This document shows positions 1 through 8,954 of a stretch of 31,052 nt of DNA, one piece after another. The translations under genes and the position numbers were made by a program. The notes beneath the pieces are model-generated. The model was not told the origin of the DNA. It saw only the letters and a list, made by a program, of their open reading frames with translations, and ran no database searches. Source of the stretch: Planoprotostelium fungivorum (lineage: Eukaryota; Evosea; Variosea; Cavosteliida; Cavosteliaceae); the NCBI GenBank assembly GCA_003024175.1, contig MDYQ01000718.1:1-31052 (forward strand), given 5' to 3'. Positions within the stretch are counted from its first letter, which is position 1. Every line of letters begins with the position of its first letter.

Positions 1-1203
1 TCATCAGAAGAGATCAACATCATCGGATCATCGAAGAGACGATCAGGAGAGATCATCACCTCGATGCGCTTCTCATAGTGGTCTCCCTTGACCAATCGAT
101 GTACGTAGATCCCCGGAAGATGAATCTCATCGGGGTGCAATTGTCCTTCCTCCACGATCTCCTCCACCTGATCTCCCTCACCCTCTCGTTCTTCTTCTCT
201 CTCTCACCTCAGCGATGGTCACTCGAGCAGCCGTGGCCATCGGTGGATTGAAGTTCCTCGCAGTCTTATTGAAGATAAGGTTTCCCTTCGTATCCGCCTG
301 GAGAGAATGAGAAGAGGGGAGACAGACTCTCCACCTTGTAGGCTTTGATGAGAGCAAAGTCACCACGGATGGCATCCACGAGGACGTACTTCCTTCCGTC
401 AAATTCTCTCGTCTCTCTACGGGGTGAGGCCACGTCTACACTTCCATCCTTGTTCAGTTTGATGGGGAAACCACCTGCACGGTGTCAGGAGAGGAGGAGG
501 AGAGGGAGGACCTTCTTCGACCAGCTGAGTACCCACACCGGTGGCAGTGTAGAAGGCTGGGATGCCAGCACCTCCCGCACGTATGCGCTCAGCGAGGTTA
601 CCCTGGGGTGTGAGTTCGACCTGCACATCTGTTCATCGTCCCCTCCTCTCTCTCTTCACCTCTAATTCTCCCGTGAGGTATAATTTCTCGAACAGAGCGT
701 TCTCTCCCACGTAAGAGGCGATCATCCTCTTGATCTGAGACGGTCTCATGCGACTGGCACGTGAGGTGACTCACCTGTCTGGTTTGAAGGAGGATACCCA
801 ATCCAAAATCATCGATACCACAGTTGTTGCTGACCACAGTGAGATCCTTCACCCCTGAACACTCTTTAGTCCTCTTCTCTCGTTCACCTCACCCTTTTGT
901 TTCACTGCTTCGATGAGATTCTCAGGAATGCCACACAAGCCAAAACCACCGACAAGCCTGATAGAGTCAATCGGAGCGTGCATCTGTTTCTCACAATTGA
1001 GAACCACTTGGGATGTCGCTCACTGCTTCCGCTGCTGTCTTGCATATCTTAACGTGAGAACCGAATCTTACCTGTGATTCAGGTCAACAAACGATATCAC
1101 AGATCCCGTTCACATTGAAGACGGGTGTTCGCAGAGTCGATCCGTTCGCTCTAAATCGTGAAAGGGATCCTGAGATCTGTATTTTCTTCAGACCAGAGAG
1201 CAT
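1..1203 (-). CDS. OXCT1: Succinyl-CoA:3-oxoacid CoA-transferase (SCOT), mitochondrial, 5' part
   Basis: Moves CoA from succinyl-CoA to acetoacetate in ketone-body use, in the mitochondrial matrix. The start is the ATG at 1203-1201. It opens an Arg/Ser-rich, acid-free leader ([20 protein letters not shown]) typical of a mitochondrial targeting peptide. In-frame exons then give the family landmarks in order: [95 protein letters not shown] and IYVHRLVKG. Short GT-AG introns separate them, for example one between LLQTRQ and IKRM at about 731-773. The reading runs off the left edge in the linker region, so the second half with the catalytic glutamate is outside the window. The family assignment is firm; exact splice sites were read by eye. 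Confidence 0.93.
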
Positions 1204-1612
1204 CGTGTTTGTAACAATTGATGTGGCTCCTTTTACAAACTGTGTGCCGTAAACAACAGGCGAAACAAAAAAGGGAATTGTTCTTTCGCAGTGAGAGTGG
1301 TCCGTATGAATGGTCTATTACCTCTTCTTGCAGTGAAGTCAATCATCCGATACAGAATGATGATGGAAATCATGCTGCATTCATTTGGTAGGCCTCGTAT
1401 TGTGCCATCATTTCTCTCCATTTGATTCACAATCATGAGCCCAGGGAGATTTGGTCATCGTCATCCGTTACCACCAATGATTCAGCCGAACACTCAGAAC
1501 ATATACATATTATGTTATTAACTGTTCTCTGCATGCACAGTCTCACAATTGATTCCTTTACATAAGTCGTGAATGATGGGTAATTTGCCTACTCAAAAAT
1601 GAAAGAAAAGGA
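1204..1612. other. Intergenic: upstream region of SCOT, downstream of Csm1-like gene
   Basis: About 400 bases between the SCOT start and the stop codon of the next minus-strand gene. Short ORFs occur on the minus strand, but none has recognisable motifs or plausible exon partners. The SCOT promoter must lie here. I see no TATA-like element or binding site that I can name with confidence. Confidence 0.5.
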
Positions 1613-2721
1613 TCATTTATACTGAGCACAGATGATCTTGGCAACCATCTTGGATAAGTGTGGCTCTTTTACACAAAGAGTGTCCTTGAACAGAGGGTTG
1701 AGCTCTGTGATCTGCTTTACATTGATGGGTGTGAATTCGTATTCATCCTCCGTGGCTGTGATTCGAAAGTGAGCATTCTTCGTGCTGTCGCTCGCGTGCT
1801 GAAAGGTCACTTCGTATTCGTTGTCCTCCAGTACCGATGCCTCCATGGATGTCACCTGCTCTGTGTCATTCTCTCCCTCTTTCTCGTCTCTCACCACTCG
1901 ATAGAAGGAGAGGAGCTGTCCGTCTGAGGGGTCCACGGTCTTGTCTCTCGTTGTCTCGTGATCCTCTCTCGTGCTCTCTACCTTCTTCAACTGTTCTTTC
2001 ATCTCCTTGATGGTCTTCTGCAGGTTATTGATGGTCTCCTTGCTCTTGGTGATGTTGTCTTCCGTCTCTGTTTCTGTTAGGGAAGTCACAACTGGCACTC
2101 ACCCTTCTGCTTAGTACTCGTCTTTTTCTTGTACTCCGCCAGCTGTCGCTGTGGTTCCGTCTCTTTGATGTCCTTCAACTCTTGGTACTTGCTCAGCAGT
2201 TCCTCGTATTCGGCACTGCTGTATGTCTTCTTCTTCGCTGTCTCTTCTGTTTTTCCCTTCTTCTTAGCTGGACTGGGTGTTTTTGCCTTCTTCGCTGGGC
2301 TGCTTCTTCCCCTCTTCTGCTTCTTCTCTTCTTCTTCTTCCTCCTCTTCCTCCTCTTCTTCCTCTTCTTCCTCTTCTTCCTCTTTCTCCTTCTTTGCAGA
2401 TCCTCTCGTCTGTCTTCTGGTTGATGTCGTATCTAATTCATCTTTCGACGTCCTTCTCTTCTTTGGTTCCTTCTGTGCGACTTCCTCCTCCTCCTGATCT
2501 TCTTCGATCTTCTTCTCCTTCTTCGAGTTCGATTTCACAGACTTCTTGGCCTTCACTACTTGTTCTTCGTCATCCTCTTTGGATTTCTTTGCATTCTTCT
2601 GAGACTTGGTAGCTGTCTCCTCTGGTTCAGTCGATCTCCTCGCTCTACTCCGTTTAGGGGTCTCTTCGACTACTGTCTCTTCCTCTTCTTGTTTCTTCGA
2701 CTTGGGTCTTGCTCTCGGCAT
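1613..2721 (-). CDS. Csm1/Pcs1-like (monopolin / TITAN9 family) chromosome-segregation protein
   Basis: Predicted protein of 359 residues in two exons, joined across a 29-nt intron at about 2065-2093 (GTGAGT...AACAG). The N-terminal ~140 residues are Lys/Glu-rich and disordered, with KKAK/KKR-type nuclear signals and a run of about 20 glutamates. A predicted coiled coil follows (YEELLSKYQELKDIKETE, then ETINNLQKTIKEMKEQLKKV). The C-terminal ~110 residues look globular: LLSFYRVV, YEVTFQHASDS, EDEYEFTPI and HLSKMVAKI. A long coiled coil followed by a small domain with a 'Y.Y.P' strand and a C-terminal helix is the layout of yeast Csm1, fission yeast Pcs1 and plant TITAN9, which cross-link kinetochores or nucleolar DNA. 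The start is the first ATG (2721); the frame stays open upstream but only through a TTG. It could instead be another coiled-coil kinetochore protein with an RWD-type fold. Confidence 0.55.
2325..2391 (-). repeat. Glutamate-coding GAG/GAA microsatellite
   Basis: A nearly pure GAA/GAG codon run (TTC/CTC on the plus strand) encodes about 20 consecutive glutamates in the disordered N-terminal half of the Csm1-like protein. Its purity gives long open frames on the plus strand (poly-Ser, poly-Leu/Phe) that are shadows, not genes. The tract is expected to vary in length between isolates. Confidence 0.85.
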
Positions 2722-2770
2722 CGGTGATGTGAATGAATGATCTGGCGGTTGGTCTTGGGACAATCCGCAA

Positions 2771-2782
2771 TTTCCCGCCAAA
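2771..2782 (-). promoter_or_regulatory. E2F-type site upstream of the Csm1-like gene
   Basis: The 12-mer TTTCCCGCCAAA matches the full E2F/DP consensus TTTSSCGCSAAA. It lies about 50 bp upstream of the Csm1-like start codon, inside the 255-bp divergent promoter shared with the sterol oxidase gene. A second full match lies upstream of APC2. What is seen is the sequence match and its position. Cell-cycle regulation is inferred. Confidence 0.6.
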
Positions 2783-2976
2783 ACAGTTCAAATTTTGTAG
2801 TTGGTCTTCTACAGCACCGACCAGTCGAAACGTGTACTCTAGCTGAAGTGAATTGAACGAAAATGGTGTATGAGTGCCACCATAGCGCTTCCTATTTTCT
2901 GAAACAAATTCGACCAACGAAATGTCAACTTGTCAAGCCATTTGTCTGTTTCAGATGATACAGTAAAAGAAGGGAC

Positions 2977-4074
2977 ATGGATCAAGCGATGTTGAATGTA
3001 ACCACCAACCACTTTTCTATGTCACCTCTTGAAGGAACGTGGTTGTGGTTTTACTCTCTTCATTCCAATCCGGCTCTGGTCACTGCTGTTGTATGCTTTG
3101 CCCTCCACGAGGTGATGATTAGTATCGTGGATCAATTGACACTCATTCAGTTAATATGGTTTGGTGGCTGGCTTTTCTCCGCTCTTCTTGATTATGTTCC
3201 ATCAGTTCAAAAATACAAGTTGCAATCTGTGAGTGAGCGAATGATGTTGCACTGATTAATATGCACAGGAAAAGGTGTTGACTAGCGAACAATGGTGGAA
3301 GTGCACTTGGGGCTGTTTATTGTCGCACTTCTTCATACAATTGCCCATGATGCTGGGATTTCACCCTGCTGCAGAATTTGTTGGAGTTAAGATATTAGAA
3401 GTCCCCTTCCCTCCTTGGTAAGACCACAAGTACGATCGGATCATTGAGATCTCAGGTGGAAGGTTATCCTCCAGATCACAGCCTGTGCCATATTCGAGGA
3501 CACATACTACTATTGGTTCCATCGTGCACTCCACTGGGGCCCCCTCTACGCACACATCCACAAACAGCATCACGAATTCTCTGCACCGTAAGACTCGACC
3601 GTGTGACGACTCTCGTTGACCCAAGAAGGTTCGGATCCACCGCAGAATACGCTCACCCCTTGGAGACACTCATCTTGGGCATGGGAACGATCGGAGGACC
3701 TCTCCTCATCGCAGTGACGACCCAGGACATCCACATGTTCACCGTCATGTGTTGGATGATCTTCAGAATGTTACAGGTGTCTCACACCTGCGAATCATCT
3801 GACCGAAAGCAGAGCCTGGAGTCTCATTGTGGTTACGAGCTGCCATACGGATTCAAGACCGTCATTCCCTTCTGGAGCGGTGCTGACCATCACGATTACC
3901 ATCATCAAGCATTTACCAACTGCTACGCCACCAGCTTCAGATGGTGAGAGATAGTTCGATCGGTCTCAGGTGCGAATGAGGATGGACAGGTGGGACAGTC
4001 TGATGGGAACGGATATGAGATACCATGCATTCAGACAGAGACAACACAAGGAGAAGGCCTCGAAGCAAAAATAA
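2977..4074 (+). CDS. MSMO1: C-4 methylsterol oxidase (fatty acid hydroxylase superfamily)
   Basis: Membrane di-iron oxygenase of the ER that oxidises the C-4 methyl groups of sterol intermediates (ERG25/MSMO1 step). Six exons give about 300 residues, close to the human enzyme. The three histidine boxes are intact: HRALH, HKQHH and HHDYHH. Conserved stretches AEYAHPLETLILG, SHCGYELP and FRWWDSLMGTD surround them. Hydrophobic segments lie at WLWFYSLHSNPALVTAVVC, LIQLIWFGGWLFSALL and LLSHFFIQLPMML. The last intron is about 3945-3990, so that FRW joins WDSLMGTD. The stop TAA (4072-4074) sits inside an AATAAA. The 3' end lies in the duplicated block described below; in the second copy the same stop is at about 4216-4218, only about 16 bp from the stop of the convergent arginyl-tRNA synthetase gene. 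Confidence 0.93.
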
Positions 4075-4292
4075 AGCATCTCTCTTGTCTTTAGATGACA
4101 TCAGCCGTAGTGAATCCCAGGAGGTGGAAGCCAGTGAGGATGACCGCTNGGAACGGATATGAGATACCATGCATTCAGACAGAGACAACACAAGGAGAAG
4201 GCCTCGAAGCAAAAATAAACAATCTCTCTTGTCTTTAGATGACATCAGCCGTAGTGAATCCCAGGAGGTGGAAGCCAGTGAGGATGACCGCT
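4006..4292. repeat. 143-bp direct duplication around a single N (probable assembly join)
   Basis: Bases 4006-4148 and 4150-4292 are the same 143 bp, with two mismatches just after the TAA (AAAGCATC versus AAACAATC). They are separated only by the ambiguous base at 4149. Each copy carries the last codons of the sterol oxidase on the plus strand and the last codons of arginyl-tRNA synthetase on the minus strand. Two overlapping contig ends joined without merging would give exactly this pattern. A genuine tandem duplication is possible but would not explain the N. Confidence 0.85.
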
Positions 4293-6702
4293 TCAGTTGC
4301 GACACAGAGTTGAAGTCTGGACTCCTGCTGTGGCTCTCCTACGATCCTGCACGCACCGTAGAAGGAGTGGAATTTCGTGGCGACATCGTACAAATATTCG
4401 CAGAGATATTGTGGAGTCAGCGTCCTCTCCAAGTTGAGCATTTGCTGGAGCCTGTGAATCAAACGATCGCACACGAACTCACCTCGGGGAATCGCGAGAG
4501 AGCCAGTGAGAGGGCCATCTCTTCTGGTTCCGTGAAGACAGGGAGGGCACTCTGCCCTCGTTCAGTGGATGAATAAGAGTCTTCTCACCGTTGATATAAT
4601 ATGCTCTCCTTTAGATGTCAAGTTTCTGCGGACCGAACAGATTCGAGCGTAAGCATACATCAGATAGACAGCAGTATTGCCTTTGAATGATAACATGCTC
4701 TCTGGAGAGAAGATGTAATCCCTGGAATGGCATAGATCGAAGTACTGATACCTCGTCAGCAGAGCTATCATCGTGCATTGTACGTGTACCTTCAGGGCAT
4801 TGAAAGCAATAGCTTCGGATAGTTCCAATTGTGACAATTGGGACTTCCTCTCTTGCAGAAGATCTGGTTTGGTGACTACCTTTGATATGGCTTCATTCAA
4901 TAGATCTTCCAGCGGATAAGGTGATCCATCTCGACTGCTCAGTTTTTTCCCCTCGGTATCTGTGAGAATCAGTACATCCGGTGAAGGTGAGAAGTTACTC
5001 TTGATGACGCCAGTGCCTATGTGAATCACTTTCTTTGTCTCATCGAGCCAACCAGCAAGCTTAGCAACCTTTCTTCTGTGTGAGTGCTACGTAGAATGTA
5101 GTACACTCGATACGGGACCCACCGAGAAGACTTGATCGAAATGCAGCTTCTGTCCATCATCTGTGATGTATACGATCCAGTCTTTCCCAGAAGATATTCT
5201 GTGCTTGATGGCTGCAAGATCTGTCGTGGCATACAAATATGCACCGTCCGATTTCCTCACAATGACCGGCGTCTTTCGATTCAGTGGATTGTGTGATCAT
5301 AATATTCACCTTGTGTCCATGTAAGAAGACCACCATGGCACCCTGAGATTCTACACACAACTTCTTGTCGATGAGCTCCTGTGTCACCCCATCGAGGAGG
5401 GGAGCATAGAAGGACTCTCCTCTCTCTTCGGATACCACGTTCAGTCTCTCGAAGACCTTCTGACGTCAGCGACAGATGCATCTTCCCCTCACCTTCCCGA
5501 AGCCTCTTCGAGAGGAGGCACAGAGGACGTGCCAGCTCCTTCTCACTTCTTCTTCCGCACTGTCGATCTTCTGTGGATATTGAGAGGATGCGACGGTATT
5601 CCTTTAGATGATTTCACCTGCATGGATTTCGAAGTCTTCTGAGAGCGTTCGGCGAAGGAAGGATCGGACTGAGCCCTCTTCTTAGCCTCTGCGTAGATCT
5701 GAGTCAGATGTGAGGGAGTGGGCCACCTGTCAGAGTTGAGGGTGGAGGGATTGCCGTCTCACCTGGTTGGATCTTCGAGAGCACCGGGTCGTGTGAAGTC
5801 CATGTCGTGATCCAATGCTTGACGGATTGTCATAGCAACGGGCAGACCAAAATCACCCACATGAGATATCCTCTCCACCTAGCCGTATCAGTGAGTGTAA
5901 GTAGAAGAGAGTGAGATCAAGAGAGGAGAATGAGATCAAGAGAGGAGAATGAGATCAAGAGATGGAACAAGGTGTTGGGACGAAGAATGATGAGTTGAGG
6001 AACTCACATCATGTCCCATGAATTCCAATATGCGACAGATAGAGTCGCCCAAGATGATGGTACGCAAGTGACCCACGTGTAACTGTTTGCACATATTGGG
6101 TGAACCAAAGTCGACGAGAGCCTTTAGATGTCAGATTTATCCTTTAATATGGTGTGCACCTTCTTAGGTTGGTCCGTTTGGAGAATTTCTTTCAGGCAGA
6201 GACGATGATCTCCCTCTGAGGTCTCTCTCAACTTGGCCATGTGTTGTACGACGGCTGCAACCTTCTCGTCCTGGACGACGTCATCGTGAAATCTTCACTG
6301 AATGTACTATCATACCTTGAGAAAGATCTCCATTCTGGGGTTGCCTGGGTTCACGAGGATGGAGTGTATGATGGAATTTTCTCCAACATCAACAGACTGA
6401 ATAATAGAGTTCACTACTTCATCTGTCGTCTTTCCTGTGGATCTCGACAGTCCAATCGCTGCTGCTGTTTGGAAATGTGCCACTGGAGATGGATCGATTC
6501 GGGTCATCTTCGATACCAAACCATCATCCAAAGTAGGAAAGGATTTTGTGATAGCTTTTTGCATGATGTCACCGACTTCACTTCTTAGGTTCAAGGTGGA
6601 AGCCCTGCCTGAATCGAGCGAGAAGCATCGTCTTTGAGAGGAGTTATGTTTGATCTGCCGAAATCTCTTGCCTTCAGTGATCAGTTTCACTCGTAACATC
6701 AT
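4235..6702 (-). CDS. RARS: Arginyl-tRNA synthetase, possibly mitochondrial or dual-targeted
   Basis: Class I synthetase that charges tRNA-Arg. Order from the N-terminus: a leader rich in basic and hydroxylated residues (from [20 protein letters not shown]), which suggests mitochondrial import; an Arg-N-like domain ([16 protein letters not shown]); the signature [17 protein letters not shown] with the HIGH-type motif [72 protein letters not shown]; the KMSKS-like loop [10 protein letters not shown]; and a DALR domain ([55 protein letters not shown]). The catalytic loop and 'ESQGA' segment resemble bacterial/plastid-type enzymes more than the animal cytosolic form. At least nine short introns. 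The stop TAA is at 4237-4235. The start is the first of two adjacent ATGs (6702), about 140 bp from the divergent SID-1 family gene. Confidence 0.93.
5912..5962. repeat. Intronic 19-bp tandem repeat
   Basis: The unit tgagatcaagagaggagaa occurs twice, followed by 13 bases of a third copy, inside an intron of the arginyl-tRNA synthetase gene that separates the GHD and [10 protein letters not shown] exons. It makes this intron (about 130 nt) longer than the other introns of the gene. No function is suggested. Confidence 0.85.
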
Positions 6703-6840
6703 CTGATGTGATCAGGTCAAATTTCGATGATGCATGTGGTGACAGTCCCGAAAAACAACCGGACGTCCCTTTTCTTCCCCGTCTCGTCATTGTGAGAACG
6801 CCTCAGACGGAGTCTGTTTCATAATCCTAGAAACCCTCCG
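6703..6840. promoter_or_regulatory. Divergent promoter, arginyl-tRNA synthetase / SID-1 family gene
   Basis: The start codons of the two genes are only 138 bp apart and point away from each other, so both promoters must fit here or overlap the first exons. The stretch has a pyrimidine-rich patch (ccttttcttccccgtctcg) on the plus strand that could also be a 3' splice site. No E2F-type site or TATA box was seen. Confidence 0.45.
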
Positions 6841-8840
6841 ATGAAGAAGAAGAAGACAACGTATGGTTCACAGGATGTATCGGGTACCTCACCGAGTCCA
6901 AACGGTATGTTCCCTCTCAGTAAGATACCAAATCATCTTTCAAGTTCTGGATCTGATCACCTGTAGGTGAGGGTTCTCCATCTCCAGAGTCCGGCTCTCC
7001 AGTTCTGAGTGGGGAGAAGAAGAGTCGCTTGAGACAGATGACTGAGCAATCAAAGCTCGTACGAGGATACGACGAAGAGAAGGTACTGTAATCTAATCTA
7101 ATCCATCGATGGATTGCTGAATTGGAAAGGCGGAAATGGAAGTGACGAGACCGGCACACTTTGGAGAAGTATTGAGGATTCCAATCAAAGCGACTCCAAC
7201 GACACCAGTTTATTTGAAAAACGTAAGGATGATGCTTGATCACACCCATTAAGAAGAACAGTTTTGGAAGATGCTACTGCTTGTAGCTATCTTCTACGTA
7301 GTTCCATCCATTCAATTCGTCATCATCCAATACACTGAATTCTCACAAAGTGGCAACCAGGATGTCTGCTACTTCAATTTCAAATGTGCACAGAAAGTGG
7401 CGGGGATGTTCGCCTTCAATAACAGTACGCTCCATCTTTTGATCCATCTAATATCCAACAGTCCTCAGCAATATCTTATACATTCTACTGGGTATAGGGT
7501 TTAATGTCATGATCGTCATCGATTCGAAGAGGAAGGCAAAGAATGAGACTCTCGGTGTGGGCCTACACAACGACATGAGTCTATACTATTGCCTAGGTGG
7601 ATCATCGTTCGGTCACTGCGGCCACCTCATCGCACGAGCATCTTCATTCGTTTTGACTTATTCTAGGATGGTGTCTGATGCTGGAGGGTTTCTTCTCTGG
7701 CTTATATCACGTCTGCCCCTCGAGGTTGAACTTTCAATTCGGTAAGTGACAAAGAACGGAACGATGTGACGATGATCAGACACCACCTTCATGGTTATCG
7801 GAGCCTCCATGCTGTTTCTGGCCCTCTATCAGAAGCGACAACCCACACTGTTGGGTGGTCCCTTTCGACGTGTGTTCTCGAAGAGATGATCGACTGACCC
7901 TTCCAGTCTACACTTCCTTCGCCATCGTCATTTTATTCAACACCGCTGCACTGCTTCCCATCTCTGCTGTCACGTGATGATCGATGAGTGAAGAGAGAAT
8001 GATCGTTTCAGATTCTGGATCATCGTTCTGGTCTTGTGGACTTACTTGTCCATCTTGGGGTCATACAGTATGTACTTTTACAAGCGCATTCGATACGACA
8101 GGAACATGCTCTATTCTCTGTTCTTCCAGATCACTCACCCCGCTTTGCCCGCAGAAAAGGTACACACTCTTCTCATTGAATGATGGGATCTCATACTACA
8201 TACATTCACGTACACCATCCATCTCTGACCCTCACAGGTTCGCTTTCTCTTCATTACGATTGGAAATGGAATCAACTACACCCTGTTAGGCTGGGCCACA
8301 TGGAATGGGATCCAGATGGAATCCACCAAAGAATTCCCCACCTATCTCCTGTTCGTCCTTCTTGCATCTCTCCACACATCTCCATACACATTTCTGCTCA
8401 CACCCTTCTCATCCATAGCAGGGCCTTGGCTGTACTGGACACACTGATCTACATCATCTATTACATCGTCATGAAGTATAGATCCGGAGAGAGAGTCTAC
8501 CCCAGATGTTGGCTCATCCTCATGTTCATGGTTGTCACTGCCGTACGTACTCTACTCACACCTCACACTGAAGGTTCACCAGGGATCGGCCCTCAATTTT
8601 TTCACCATCGGAACGACAAACAAGTTCTTGAGTCCTGCTCAATCGAGAGCTCTTAACAAACCTTGTGTTGTCTTCAACTTCTTCGACGATCACGATGTGT
8701 GGCACTTCCTGTCTTCTTTTGCCATCCTCTTCCTCTATCTGGCAGTGTATTGGTGAGAAGATGAGAGGAGTAGAGCTGATGTGCACAGGTTGGATTTGGA
8801 CATAGAGGAGAAGCCTCACTCAGAGATTCGGGTCTTTTGA
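6841..8840 (+). CDS. SID-1 transmembrane family protein (SIDT-like), short N-terminus
   Basis: Polytopic membrane protein of about 500 residues. SID-1/SIDT proteins are linked to dsRNA uptake and lipid/cholesterol handling and belong to the CREST superfamily. Family landmarks in order: QDVCYFNFKCAQ, FNNILSNISYILLG, then the metal-site motif SGLYHVCPSRLNFQFDTTFM, a chain of transmembrane helices, YYIVMKYRSGERV and the terminal NFFDDHDVWHFLSS. The His/Asp residues of the CREST site (YHxCP, FQFD, DDHDxWH) are all present. Animal members carry a long extracellular beta domain and a first membrane helix before a cytosolic linker. Here only about 90 linker-like residues (MKKKKTTYGSQDVSG..., Ser/Pro-rich) precede FWKMLLLVAIFYVV. 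An in-frame stop at 6793 and the nearby divergent gene leave little room for missing exons. The gene has about ten short introns, and its stop overlaps a poly(A) signal. Confidence 0.88.
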
Positions 8841-8845
8841 ATAAA
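8840..8845 (+). terminator. AATAAA poly(A) signal overlapping the SID-1 family stop codon
   Basis: The stop TGA (8838-8840) runs directly into AATAAA, sharing its last base. With the next gene starting at 8955, the 3' UTR must be very short. Confidence 0.6.
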
Positions 8846-8954
8846 ATTACCCAGTGTAGTTCGATCACAATGATTTCGAGAATTTATCACATGGTACATC
8901 ATCTCATGTTACCTCAGTGATTATAAGAATTGGATACACATAAAGACAGCAGAA

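Noticed and set aside
2129-2612. Plus-strand ORFs rich in Ser, Leu and Phe
   Set aside because: They are antisense shadows of the Glu/Lys-rich repeats of the Csm1-like gene.
2086-2781. Start of the Csm1-like protein at 2781 (AGNCGLSQ...)
   Set aside because: The codon there is TTG and lies within the E2F-type site; the first ATG is at 2721.
4230-6130. Repeated CTTTAGATG (CATCTAAAG on the coding strand) in the arginyl-tRNA synthetase gene as a regulatory motif
   Set aside because: Copies fall in unrelated positions (stop codon, exon, inside an intron and an intron end), so they are more likely coincidence.
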